Made by a program: the position numbers and the translations under genes | The notes under the pieces: generated by a model | Told to the model about the DNA's origin: nothing | The model's database searches: none | What the model saw: only the letters and a program-made list of their open reading frames with translations | Source of the DNA: Pedobacter aquatilis | GTDB taxonomy: Bacteria > Bacteroidota > Bacteroidia > Sphingobacteriales > Sphingobacteriaceae | Assembly: GCF_030409415.1 (NCBI RefSeq) | Contig: NZ_JAUFPW010000036.1 | Coordinates: 1 to 64,000 of the forward strand | DNA: 64,000 nucleotides | Direction: 5' to 3' | In this document: positions 54,842-63,926 of the stretch, piece after piece | How the letters are laid out: each line of letters opens with the position of its first letter | Numbering within the stretch: position 1 is the stretch's first letter

Positions 54842-55555
54842 ATGCTAAAAACACTAGATCTTAATCAAATAATGGTTATCGATATAGAAACCGTTCCTCA
54901 GTATGCAAATTTTAACGATGTTCCACAGCACCTGCAAGATCTTTGGGAGCAGAAAACGCATTACCAGCGGTCGGCAGAACAAAGTCCGGAAGATTTTTAT
55001 GAAAAGGCGGGCATTATGGCTGAGTTTGGCAAAATTGTTTGTGTAAGTTTGGGCATATTTTTTCAACAAGATAAGTTTCAGCATTTAAGGATAAAATCAT
55101 TTTATGGAAATAATGAAGCTGATATTTTGAAGGATTTCAATTCACTTCTAGAGAAACAGCCTGCATCATTGATGTTTTGTGCACATAACGGCAAGGAATT
55201 CGATTTTCCATATCTATGCAGAAGATTTTTAATCAACGGAATGAAAATTCCAAAGCAACTCGAATTATCTGGCAAGAAACCATGGGAAGTAAACCATATC
55301 GATACGATGGAATTGTGGAAATTTGGTGATTATAAACACTACACTTCTTTGAATCTATTGGCGGCAATTTTAGATGTACCAACTCCCAAAGATGATATTG
55401 ACGGCAGCATGGTCAGACAGGTTTATTACGAAGAGCAAAATTTACCAAGAATTGTTACCTACTGTCAGAAAGATGTGATAACCACCGCAAAGGTCTTGTT
55501 AAAATTGAAGGGTGATAGAATAATTTCGTCAGAAAACATTACCATTGTATCCTGA
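54842..55555 (+). CDS. DEDDy-type 3'-5' exonuclease
   Basis: The 237-residue protein has the RNase-H-like exonuclease motifs: DIETVP (Asp, Glu), HNGKEFDFPYLCRR (Asp) and YCQKDVITTA (Tyr and Asp, the DEDDy form). This matches PolB-exonuclease-like stand-alone proteins. It would degrade single-stranded DNA or RNA ends. The ATG at 54842 was chosen; 17 in-frame codons upstream have no conserved content. Its TGA stop overlaps the start of the ABC ATPase by one base, so the two are translationally coupled, although their functions do not obviously match. Confidence 0.85.
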   Translation: MLKTLDLNQIMVIDIETVPQYANFNDVPQHLQDLWEQKTHYQRSAEQSPEDFYEKAGIMAEFGKIVCVSLGIFFQQDKFQHLRIKSFYGNNEADILKDFNSLLEKQPASLMFCAHNGKEFDFPYLCRRFLINGMKIPKQLELSGKKPWEVNHIDTMELWKFGDYKHYTSLNLLAAILDVPTPKDDIDGSMVRQVYYEEQNLPRIVTYCQKDVITTAKVLLKLKGDRIISSENITIVS

Positions 55556-57258
55556 TGCTAAACGTAAGTAATTTAAAAATAGATTTCTACAATCAAGAAG
55601 AAAAAACGTGGTTTAATGCCGTAAAAACAATTAGTTTTAATGTTAAAAGAGGAACAGTTTTAGGTATTGTTGGAGAATCTGGTTCTGGAAAATCTGTAAC
55701 CTCCTTTTCAATTATGCGCTTGCATGATGAGTATTCTGCAAAAATAACAGGAAGCATAGATTTTGAAGACATCAGCTTGTTAAATTTGAGCGCAAACGAA
55801 ATTCGTCAAATCAGAGGCAACCAGATTTCTATGATTTTTCAGGAGCCTATGACATCTTTAAATCCTGTTTTTACCTGTGGGGAGCAAGTTGCAGAAGCCA
55901 TTATATTACATCAAAAAACTGATAAAAAAACTGCAAGGGAAAGAACTATAGCTCTATTTAATGAAGTTCAACTACCACGCCCTGAAAATATATTTGATAG
56001 TTATCCACACCAAATTTCTGGTGGACAAAAACAGCGTGTAATGATTGCAATGGCTTTAAGTTGTAATCCGAAATTATTAATTGCAGATGAACCAACCACT
56101 GCTTTGGATGTTACCGTTCAAAAAACAATTCTACAACTTCTATTAAAGCTTAAAGAAGAACGAAATATGGCAATGATATTTATTTCTCACGATTTAGGTG
56201 TGATAAATGAAATTGCTGATGAAATTGCGGTGATGTACAAAGGAGAAATTGTTGAGCAGGGTTTGGCAAAAGAAATTTTTAACAATCCTCAACATCCATA
56301 CACTAAAGGATTGTTAGCTTGTCGCCCTTCACCTGCTTTAAAATTAAAAAAGCTTCCGGTTGTTACCGATTTCCTGACTGGTAAAATTGAAGATGCAAAT
56401 GCACATTTAAACAAAGGCAATCAAATTTCTGACGAAGAAATTATAATCAGAAGAAATGTATTATATTCAAAACCTGCATTATTAAAAGTGAACCAGCTTT
56501 GTACATGGTACCCAATTAAAAATGGTTTTTTCTCTAAAAATAAGGATTACGTAAAAGCCGTTGACTCCATAAGTTTTAAAGTTTTTCCTGGTGAAACTTT
56601 GGGTTTAGTTGGAGAATCAGGCTGTGGTAAAACAACTCTTGGAAGAACAATTTTAAGGTTAATTCAACCCACCTCAGGCGAGATTTTTTTTGATGGAAAA
56701 GAAATTACAAATATTGATAAATCATCATTGAGAAAACTTAGAAAAGATATCCAAATCATTTTCCAAGATCCTTATGCTTCGCTAAATCCAAAACTTACCG
56801 TTGGTCAATCCATTTTGGAACCTTTAATTGTACACAAACTTTTTAATAACGATAGCGAGCGAAAACAAAAAGTTATAGAATTGCTAATTAAAGTCGGTTT
56901 AAAAGAAGAGCATTACAATCGTTATCCGCATGAATTTAGTGGTGGACAAAGACAAAGAGTTGTTATTGCCCGTGCTTTGGCTCTAAAACCAAAATTTATA
57001 ATTTGTGATGAATCTGTTTCTGCCTTAGATGTTTCGGTACAGGCACAGGTTTTAAATTTACTAAAGGATTTACAAAACGAATTTGGTTTAACTTATATTT
57101 TTATTTCTCATGATTTAGCGGTTGTAAAACACATCTCAGACCGTATTTTGGTGATGAATAAAGGTAAAATTGAAGAAGAAGGTTTTCCAGAGGAAATTTT
57201 CTTCGCACCAAAGGCCGCTTACACTAAAAAATTAATAGATGCCATTCCAGGGAATTAA
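55555..57258 (+). CDS. peptide ABC transporter ATPase, two cassettes fused
   Basis: The 567-residue protein has two complete ATPase domains: GESGSGKS with SGGQKQR, and GESGCGKT with SGGQRQR, each with its own Walker B and H-loop (ISHDL). The linker and tail contain the oligopeptide signature (NPQHPYTKGLLACRPS). It is the DppD-DppF fusion known from YejF/GsiA-type importers. No permease or binding-protein gene is adjacent. It overlaps the exonuclease gene upstream by one base and the sialidase start downstream by 20. Confidence 0.92.
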   Translation: MLNVSNLKIDFYNQEEKTWFNAVKTISFNVKRGTVLGIVGESGSGKSVTSFSIMRLHDEYSAKITGSIDFEDISLLNLSANEIRQIRGNQISMIFQEPMTSLNPVFTCGEQVAEAIILHQKTDKKTARERTIALFNEVQLPRPENIFDSYPHQISGGQKQRVMIAMALSCNPKLLIADEPTTALDVTVQKTILQLLLKLKEERNMAMIFISHDLGVINEIADEIAVMYKGEIVEQGLAKEIFNNPQHPYTKGLLACRPSPALKLKKLPVVTDFLTGKIEDANAHLNKGNQISDEEIIIRRNVLYSKPALLKVNQLCTWYPIKNGFFSKNKDYVKAVDSISFKVFPGETLGLVGESGCGKTTLGRTILRLIQPTSGEIFFDGKEITNIDKSSLRKLRKDIQIIFQDPYASLNPKLTVGQSILEPLIVHKLFNNDSERKQKVIELLIKVGLKEEHYNRYPHEFSGGQRQRVVIARALALKPKFIICDESVSALDVSVQAQVLNLLKDLQNEFGLTYIFISHDLAVVKHISDRILVMNKGKIEEEGFPEEIFFAPKAAYTKKLIDAIPGN

Positions 57259-58288
57259 AAGTCTAATACCAATAATAATCTGCTTACTCTTTTGGCAACA
57301 TTCAAACGCTCAAAATAATGATATCAGAATCATTTCATCGGCTTATATATTTGAAAATGCGCCATTTGAAGCTTGCCACGCTTCTACGCTAGTCGAGCTT
57401 AAAAACAATGCAATAATGAGTGCATGGTTCGGTGGAAAACACTAAGGCAGTAAAGATGTTTCCATCTACATGGCAATTAACAAAAATGGTAAGTGGAGTG
57501 CACCTGTTGAAGTTGCAAATGGCATACAGAACGACAAGCTACGTCTTCCATGTTGGAATCCGGTTCTGTTTAAAGCTAAGAATGGAGTATTATATCTTCA
57601 CTATAAAGTTGGACCGAACCCAAGATCATGGTGGGCAGAATTTAAAAAATCTACCGATGATGGAAAAACCTGGTCGAAAGCACAAAAACTTCCTGATGGG
57701 TTTTTAGGACCGATAAAAAATAAATCTATCCAAATTGCAAATGGCGATATTTTATATCCGTCGAGCACCGAAAGTTTGGATGAAAAAAAATGGCTTATCC
57801 ATATCGAAAAATCTGATGCAAATGGAAAAAATTGGCGAAAAATCAACATCGATTGTGATACCTTCGGCGTTATTCAGCCATCCATCCTAACTTATCCCGA
57901 TGGCAAATTACAGCTTTTATGCCGGAGCAGGCAAAATGTGATAGTAGAAAGCTGGTCGGCAGATAACGGAAAAAATTGGTCAAAATTAAAGCCAACAACA
58001 TTGCCTAATCCTAATTCGGGTAGTGATGCCGTAACTTTGAAAGATGGCGGACAACTACTTATTTATAACCCATTAGAAGCTGGAAAGAATTGGTGGGAAG
58101 GTCGTTCGGTTTTAAAATTAGCCATATCGAGTGATGGTAAAAACTGGAAAAATATTTACACTTTAGAAGATCATCCTACGGGAGAATATAGTTATCCTGC
58201 AATAATTCAGGCAAAAGATGGGTCAATTCATCTAAGCTATACTTCATTAAGAAAAAAGATAAAATATATTAAATTAATGATTATTTGA
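57239..58288 (+). pseudogene. exo-sialidase-like (BNR) gene interrupted by one stop codon
   Basis: One frame from the ATG at 57239 to 58288 is open except for TAA at 57443-57445. Before it lie a signal peptide (IPIIICLLFWQHSNAQ) and the start of a BNR beta-propeller (CHASTLVELKNNAIMSAWFGGKH); directly after it the homologous sequence goes on (GSKDVSIYMAINKNGKW) with Asp-box-like STDDGKTWSKA, SADNGKNWSKL and SSDGKNWKNI. Relatives have Glu at the stop, so a single G-to-T change explains it. The protein would otherwise be a ~349-residue secreted sialidase-like glycosidase. Readthrough or a sequencing error is possible. Confidence 0.87.
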
Positions 58289-58369
58289 CCATCATCAATC
58301 TGACATTTTACATCAATAAACAGCCTTTTTTGCATCTTTTCTGTATCTTCGGTAAAATACAATTAACAA

Positions 58370-60502
58370 ATGGCAAAGAAAAAATCTGCAAATATAAAAT
58401 TAGTTCTGAATCAGTTGGTTAGTGATGTTTTTGAAAAAGACAGCAATAAACCACTCAACTATAAACAGGTTTCTGCCAAATTAAACCTTAACGATCACGA
58501 GTCTCGAGAAACGATTCTCGAAATTTTAAAAGAAGGTAAAGCCGCAGGCATTTATCTAGAACCTGAGAAAGGAAAATTTAAACTAAAAGATTTACAAAGC
58601 TTTATTATTGGAACTGTTGATATGACAGCCGATGGCTCTGCATATATTGTACCTGAAGATGAATTTGAGAAAGATGTTTTTGTTGCCCCACGTAAATTAA
58701 AAAATGCACTTCATGGCGATACGGTTAAAGCTTATGTTTTTGCCAAGAAAAATGGACGCAAGAATGATGGTGAGGTTATTGAGATTATAAAACGAGCTAA
58801 ATCTGATTTTACCGGAGTAATTAAAATCTCTGACAGGTTTGCTTTTGTTATTGCCGATGATAAAAAAATGCTTCACGATATTTTTGTTCCATTAAGCGAT
58901 ATTTTAGGCGCAAAAAATGGTCAGCGGGTATTAGTAAGCTTAACGGATTGGCCAGAAGGTGCAAAAAATCCAATCGGGATGGTTAAACACGTACTTGGCG
59001 ACCAAGGCGAAAACAATACTGAAATGAATGCGATTCTTGCGCAGTATGGTTTTCCATTATCTTTTCCTCCGCAGGTTGAAAAAGAAGCAAATGCTATCCC
59101 CGAAGAAATACCATCAGCAGAAATTGCTAAACGAAAAGATTACCGAAACATATTAACATTTACAATTGACCCGGCTGATGCAAAGGATTTTGACGATGCC
59201 ATCTCCTATCAAAAATTACCTAATGGAAATTATGAAATCGGCGTTCACATTGCCGATGTTTCACACTATGTTGAGCAAGGTAGTGAGTTAGACAAAGAAG
59301 CTTACAGCCGAGCTACATCTGTTTATCTGGTTGATAGAGTGATACCAATGTTGCCTGAGCGGTTAAGTAATGGCGTTTGTTCGCTTCGCCCTAATGAAGA
59401 TAAACTTTGTTTTGCAGCTGTTTTTGAGTTAGATGAACAAGCAAATATTCAATCTGAATGGTATGGCAGAACGGTTATTCATTCTGATAGACGGTTTACG
59501 TACGAGGAAGCCCAAGAAGTAATCGAAAACAAAGCGGGAGATTATGCAAAAGAAATTTTAAAATTAAACGAACTTGCCTATATTTTAAGAGACAGAAAAT
59601 TTAAAGATGGCGCAATAAGTTTTGAGAGCACCGAAGTTAAATTTAAACTCGACGAAAATGGCAAGCCAATTGGAGTTTACGTTAAGGAACGTAAAGATGC
59701 ACATAAACTGATTGAAGACTACATGCTTTTGGCTAACCGAAAAGTAGCCGAATTCATTGCCAAAAAACAAAAAGGGGAAAAGAGACTTACCTTTGTATAT
59801 CGTGTTCACGATTCTCCAAACATGGAAACCTTGAATACTTTTGCAAATTTTGCATCGCGTTTTGGTTATAAAATCAACACCAAATCTGATAAGGAAATTG
59901 CCAAATCATTAAACCATTTAATGGCTGATGTTGAAGGTAAAAAAGAGCAGAATATTTTAACTTCTTTAGCTATTCGCTCTATGGCAAAAGCAATTTATAC
60001 CACTAAAAAAACAAGTCATTATGGTCTGGCTTTTGAATATTACACACATTTCACATCGCCAATCCGTAGATATCCGGATGTAATGGTGCACCGTTTATTG
60101 CAAACCTATTTAGATGGAGGAAAATCAGCCGATGTAGAATTTTACGAGGTGGCAAGCGCACATTCATCAGCAATGGAGAAGCGTGCTGCAGAAGCAGAAA
60201 GAGCCTCAATCAAGTATAAACAAGCCGAATATCTGGAAGAAAATATTGGTACTATTTACAAAGGTGTTATTTCTGGCGTTACCGAGTGGGGCATGTATGT
60301 AGAAATTGAAGAAAACAAATGTGAAGGCATGATTAGGCTTCGTGACATATCTGATGATTTTTACGTTTTAGATGAAAAAAATTATTGTATTGTCGGACAG
60401 CGCAAAAAGAAGAAGTACCAGTTGGGAGATGAAGTTATGATAAGGGTTAAAAAAGTAGATTTATCTAAACGTCAGATAGATTTTACTTTAATTCAGGATT
60501 AA
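58370..60502 (+). CDS. rnr: ribonuclease R
   Basis: The 710-residue exoribonuclease has a winged-helix N-terminus, two cold-shock domains, the RNB catalytic domain with DPADAKDFDDA and HFTSPIRRYPDVMVHR, and a C-terminal S1 domain (GVISGVTEWGMYVEIEENKCEGMI). It degrades structured RNA from the 3' end. Length and domains are standard. It is followed 48 bases later by the polyprenyl synthase gene, perhaps as one transcript. Confidence 0.96.
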   Translation: MAKKKSANIKLVLNQLVSDVFEKDSNKPLNYKQVSAKLNLNDHESRETILEILKEGKAAGIYLEPEKGKFKLKDLQSFIIGTVDMTADGSAYIVPEDEFEKDVFVAPRKLKNALHGDTVKAYVFAKKNGRKNDGEVIEIIKRAKSDFTGVIKISDRFAFVIADDKKMLHDIFVPLSDILGAKNGQRVLVSLTDWPEGAKNPIGMVKHVLGDQGENNTEMNAILAQYGFPLSFPPQVEKEANAIPEEIPSAEIAKRKDYRNILTFTIDPADAKDFDDAISYQKLPNGNYEIGVHIADVSHYVEQGSELDKEAYSRATSVYLVDRVIPMLPERLSNGVCSLRPNEDKLCFAAVFELDEQANIQSEWYGRTVIHSDRRFTYEEAQEVIENKAGDYAKEILKLNELAYILRDRKFKDGAISFESTEVKFKLDENGKPIGVYVKERKDAHKLIEDYMLLANRKVAEFIAKKQKGEKRLTFVYRVHDSPNMETLNTFANFASRFGYKINTKSDKEIAKSLNHLMADVEGKKEQNILTSLAIRSMAKAIYTTKKTSHYGLAFEYYTHFTSPIRRYPDVMVHRLLQTYLDGGKSADVEFYEVASAHSSAMEKRAAEAERASIKYKQAEYLEENIGTIYKGVISGVTEWGMYVEIEENKCEGMIRLRDISDDFYVLDEKNYCIVGQRKKKKYQLGDEVMIRVKKVDLSKRQIDFTLIQD

Positions 60503-60550
60503 ATTTATAGAATAATAAGCGATTAAATATCGCTTAATTAAAATAGCAAA

Positions 60551-61525
60551 ATGCATACTACAATAGAATTACAGCAAATTTTAGAAAATGCAATACAAAA
60601 CCTAAAATTTCCTGAAAGCCCTAAACAACTTTACGATCCAATAACTTACATAATTAATTTAGGTGGCAAAAGAATCAGACCACTATTGGTTTTAATGGCG
60701 ACCGAATTATTCGGAGAAAATGCAAAAGAATCAATCCATGCTGCAATGGCGGTTGAAGTTTTTCACAATTTTACGCTTGTACATGATGACATAATGGATA
60801 ATGCACCGCTACGCAGAGGTAAAGCTACCGTTCACGAAAAATGGAGCACTAACATTGCAATTTTAAGTGGCGATGTGATGATGGTTGAAGCTAACAAAAA
60901 TCTGGCAAAAGTTAATCCAATTTACTTAAAAGATGTTTTAGATACATTTAATACTACGGCCCAAGGCGTTTGCGAAGGACAGACTTTAGATATGGAGTTC
61001 GAAACCCGTGATGATGTAACTATAGTGGAGTACATCAACATGATAAGACTAAAAACTGCTGTATTATTGGGTGGTGCGCTAAAACTGGGTGCAATAATTG
61101 CAAACGCTTCAGAAGCTGATGCGGAACTGATTTACCAATTCGGGGAAAATATTGGTATTGCTTTTCAATTGCAAGATGATATTTTAGATGTTTACGCCGA
61201 CCCGGATAAATTCGGAAAACAAGTTGGTGGAGATATTATATCAAATAAGAAAACTTTCTTACTATTAAAAGCACTGGAGTTAGCTGATGGTCAAACACTC
61301 GAAAACTTAAAAGCCTGGATCAGTTTAGAAAAGTTTAATAATGTAGAAAAAGTCGAGGCAATTACAAACATCTACAACTCATTAAATATCCCAGAAATTG
61401 CAAAGCAAGCCATGGAAAGTTACCTAAACAAGGCATTAAATTATATGAATCAAATCAGTGTTGATGATAGTGCAAAAGAAGCAATTTTAAATTTAACCAC
61501 CGGCTTAATGGAGAGACAGCACTAA
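60551..61525 (+). CDS. polyprenyl diphosphate synthase
   Basis: The 324-residue all-helical enzyme has the two Asp-rich motifs of trans-prenyltransferases: VHDDIMD and QLQDDILD, plus GGKRIRPLL and the lysine pair near KKTFLLLKAL. It extends allylic diphosphates with isopentenyl diphosphate. Its two residues before the first motif suggest short to medium products, but chain length cannot be fixed, so farnesyl, geranylgeranyl or octaprenyl synthase are all possible. A terminator follows. Confidence 0.9.
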   Translation: MHTTIELQQILENAIQNLKFPESPKQLYDPITYIINLGGKRIRPLLVLMATELFGENAKESIHAAMAVEVFHNFTLVHDDIMDNAPLRRGKATVHEKWSTNIAILSGDVMMVEANKNLAKVNPIYLKDVLDTFNTTAQGVCEGQTLDMEFETRDDVTIVEYINMIRLKTAVLLGGALKLGAIIANASEADAELIYQFGENIGIAFQLQDDILDVYADPDKFGKQVGGDIISNKKTFLLLKALELADGQTLENLKAWISLEKFNNVEKVEAITNIYNSLNIPEIAKQAMESYLNKALNYMNQISVDDSAKEAILNLTTGLMERQH

Positions 61526-61542
61526 AATAACATACGATGCTT

Positions 61543-61576
61543 AAAAATCGCTGCATTTTGTAGCGATTTTTTTTTT
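61543..61576 (+). terminator. terminator of polyprenyl synthase gene
   Basis: A 10-base stem (AAAAATCGCT at 61543-61552 with AGCGATTTTT at 61562-61571) is followed by a T run to 61576. Confidence 0.8.
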
Positions 61577-61592
61577 GCAAAACCTTTAAACC

Positions 61593-61627
61593 AAAAAAAC
61601 CATTCTGAAAACAGAATGGTTTTTTTT
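61593..61627 (-). terminator. bidirectional terminator downstream of rpmA
   Basis: A perfect palindrome (61593-61607 with 61612-61626, core ACCATTCTG, 4-base loop) has A and T tracts on both flanks, so it can stop the ribosomal-protein transcript on the minus strand as well as readthrough from the plus strand. Confidence 0.85.
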
Positions 61628-61643
61628 ATAAGGCGATTACTAA

Positions 61644-62060
61644 TTATTCTGCTGGTGCAGCTTCTTCAGCAGTATCTTCTTTTTTAGCAGCTTTTTTAGC
61701 TGGCGCTTTTTTTGCAACTGGTGCTTCCTCTACAACTTCTTTAGCTACTGCTGCTTTTTTTGCAACTGGCGCTTTTACTGCTAATGCTGCTTCAATTTCA
61801 GCATCAGTAATAGGAAGAATAGAAACGTAAGATTTGTTATCAGCTTTTTTTCTGAAAACTACAGTTCCATCAACTAAAGCAAATAAAGTATGATCTTTAC
61901 CTAAACCAACATTTTTATCTGGATGGTGTTTTGTACCACGTTGACGTACTAAAATGTTTCCTGCGATAGCTAACTGACCACCGAAAATTTTAATACCTAA
62001 ACGCTTACTATGCGATTCACGTCCGTTTTTCGAACTACCGGCTCCTTTTTTGTGTGCCAT
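61644..62060 (-). CDS. rpmA: 50S ribosomal protein L27 with Lys/Ala-rich tail
   Basis: Residues 1-85 are a standard L27 (MAHKKGAGSSKNGRESHSKRLG, then ILVRQRGTKHHPDKNVGLGKDHTLFAL). The remaining ~50 residues are a low-complexity tail built of Ala, Lys, Pro and Val (repeats of VAKKA) with an acidic end. L27 usually stops near residue 88. The gene follows rplU by 51 bases, as in most bacteria. The tail is presumably outside the ribosomal core. Confidence 0.96.
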   Translation of the reverse strand: MAHKKGAGSSKNGRESHSKRLGIKIFGGQLAIAGNILVRQRGTKHHPDKNVGLGKDHTLFALVDGTVVFRKKADNKSYVSILPITDAEIEAALAVKAPVAKKAAVAKEVVEEAPVAKKAPAKKAAKKEDTAEEAAPAE

Positions 62061-62111
62061 TTTCTTATATTTTGTAACTCGCTAAAAGCGAATTATTAGG
62101 TTAACAATTAA

Positions 62112-62423
62112 TTATAGAGTGATGTCAGAAATCTGAATCTTGGTGAAAAACTGGCGGTGACCATTTTTCTTTTTGTAACCTTTTCTACGTTTTTTGTGGA
62201 AAACGATTACTTTATCACCTTTTAAATGAGATACGATAGTTGCCGAAACTTTAGCACCTTTAACTGCAGGAGCTCCTACAGTGATTGCACCACCATTATC
62301 AACCAACAATACATTATCAAATTCAATACTAGCGCCTTCATCTCCTTGCAATCTGTGTACAAAAAGGTGCTGGTCTTTAGCAACCTTAAATTGCTGGCCT
62401 GCTATATTTACTATTGCGTACAT
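62112..62423 (-). CDS. rplU: 50S ribosomal protein L21
   Basis: The 103-residue product matches L21 over its full length: MYAIVNIAGQQFKVAKDQ at the start, GAPAVKGAKVSATI, and KVIVFHKKRRKGYKKKNGHRQFFTKIQI near the end. It binds 23S rRNA. It is the first gene of the rplU-rpmA operon and is preceded by a clear promoter. Confidence 0.97.
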   Translation of the reverse strand: MYAIVNIAGQQFKVAKDQHLFVHRLQGDEGASIEFDNVLLVDNGGAITVGAPAVKGAKVSATIVSHLKGDKVIVFHKKRRKGYKKKNGHRQFFTKIQISDITL

Positions 62424-62463
62424 TGTTTAAATATTTGTTTTATAATTTTTATTTAACGAGGTG

Positions 62464-62495
62464 CAAATATAGAACAATTTCATTTAACACACAAA
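62464..62495 (-). promoter_or_regulatory. Bacteroidota sigma-A promoter of rplU-rpmA
   Basis: On the minus strand TTTG (62492-62495) and TATATTTG (62464-62471) are separated by 20 bases, an almost exact match to TTTG-N19-TAnnTTTG. Transcription would begin about 30-35 bases upstream of the rplU start codon. Confidence 0.75.
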
Positions 62496-62910
62496 CACAT
62501 ATCAAAAATAATTTTATCGAAATACTCTCAAATCAAAATTTTTAAGATTTAAGTATTTTAAGTTAATTACAATGTGAGGTGTCATTATTATTCGAAAAGC
62601 AAATTATAGTAATGTTTGGGTTGCTCCTGCCCTGCCATACGCTTTACTTGCCTCATAAAAAATTCGGCTTCGTGCTCGCTGCTGTCAGGTTTAATTTACA
62701 CAGGTTAGCAACTATATTATTGTTAGCGCTTGGCAAATTGCATTGGTTTAGTATTACTGTTGTTCTTGAAACCGATTGCAGTAGAAACCAAAAGCTTTTT
62801 CTGCTTTTGTTGCAACGAAAAGCACGACTTGCTCCTCCTAAGTATTACCGAACATTCATTTCCAAATCAAATCATTTTTTATGAAAGTTAAAAATTGTTA
62901 AAACCTTTTA
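62496..62910. other. intergenic region with dispersed-repeat fragment
   Basis: About 415 bases without a supported gene. Bases 62677-62694 are the reverse complement of 51294-51311. The surrounding sequence looks like a decayed copy of the same repeat family; the 101-codon frame over it is not considered real. Confidence 0.55.
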
Positions 62911-62914
62911 TTAT

Positions 62915-62940
62915 TACGAATATTTCGTAGTTTTACGAAA
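62915..62940. promoter_or_regulatory. candidate BlaI/MecI-type operator
   Basis: TACGAA at 62915-62920 and TTCGTA at 62924-62929 form a perfect dyad with a 3-base centre, and a further TTTTACGAAA follows at 62931-62940, ending 30 bases before the GLPGLI start codon. The dyad resembles operators of BlaI-type repressors in Bacteroidota. The repressor gene is not in the window. Confidence 0.45.
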
Positions 62941-62969
62941 AGTAAATAACAAATAAACATTAAAAAATT

Positions 62970-63926
62970 ATGAAACGCATTTTAATTACCTCCATCGCAA
63001 CATTAATTGTTGCATCAACTTTCGGTCAAAACGCAGATAAAGCGCTTGCCAGGGTAAGATATACTTTTACCCACATTCAAGATACTACACAAAAAGACAA
63101 GCCACATAAAGAAAATATGCTTTTGGTGGTTGGAAAAAATGCATCTGTTTACACCAGTTATGATAAACTAAACCAAGCCATAAATGCTAAAAAGCAAATT
63201 GAAGAACAAATTAAAAATCAAGCTGGCAGTAACAATATGAAAATCGAAATCAAGAGTGAAATGAAATCTCCAGTTACACAGATTGATTATTTCTTTTTCG
63301 CCAATGAGCAAAAAATCTTTAGCAAAGAAAGGCTAGTAAACAACTACTTAATTGAAGAAACTGTACAAAAAATTGATTGGAAAATAAGTAAGGATACGAT
63401 GAGTTTTTCTGGTATTGCTTGCCAAAAGGCTGTCGCAAAATTTAAAGGCAGAAATTGGATTGCTTGGTTTGCTACTGATATGCCTTTTCAAAGCGGCCCG
63501 TGGAAACTAAACGGCTTACCTGGCTTAATTGTAGAAGCTTATGATGATAAAAAAGAAGTTAAATTTGAATTTGCAGGATTAGAAAATGTAAGTGTTGCTG
63601 ACGAAAAAAACGCATCTGACGGGGACCAAAAAATTACTATGCCGAATGGCACGCCAGGTACAATAAAAATAACAGGCATAGAAACAAGCACTTCATATTT
63701 AGGTTCGGAAATAAAGCTTCCTGTTGATGCTATTAAAACATCAAGAAAAGAGTTAGATAAACTGAAAGCGGCAAGAGATAAAGACCCTCAGGGATTTATG
63801 CAAGCACAGATGGCTGCAAATGGAATTCAGGGAACATTTAAAAGAAGTACCTCTACTCCCACTCCTGGAAACCCGGCTGTAAAGCGTGAAATAAATAATC
63901 CGATAGAAATTGCTGAAAAAAAATGA
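62970..63926 (+). CDS. GLPGLI-family protein
   Basis: The 318-residue product has a signal peptide (MKRILITSIATLIVASTFGQ) and the family signature GPWKLNGLPGLIVEAYD, preceded by CQKAVAKFKGRNWIAWFATDMPF. The family is confined mainly to Bacteroidota and its function is unknown; many members sit beside genes for outer-membrane carboxypeptidase-regulatory-like or TonB-dependent proteins and beside BlaI/M56 sensors. The TGA stop overlaps the next start (ATGA), which indicates translational coupling. Confidence 0.9.
   Translation: MKRILITSIATLIVASTFGQNADKALARVRYTFTHIQDTTQKDKPHKENMLLVVGKNASVYTSYDKLNQAINAKKQIEEQIKNQAGSNNMKIEIKSEMKSPVTQIDYFFFANEQKIFSKERLVNNYLIEETVQKIDWKISKDTMSFSGIACQKAVAKFKGRNWIAWFATDMPFQSGPWKLNGLPGLIVEAYDDKKEVKFEFAGLENVSVADEKNASDGDQKITMPNGTPGTIKITGIETSTSYLGSEIKLPVDAIKTSRKELDKLKAARDKDPQGFMQAQMAANGIQGTFKRSTSTPTPGNPAVKREINNPIEIAEKK

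Noticed and set aside
62579..62884. 101-codon plus-strand frame before the GLPGLI gene
   Set aside because: It overlaps a dispersed repeat fragment and is rich in unlikely residue runs; no promoter or family match.
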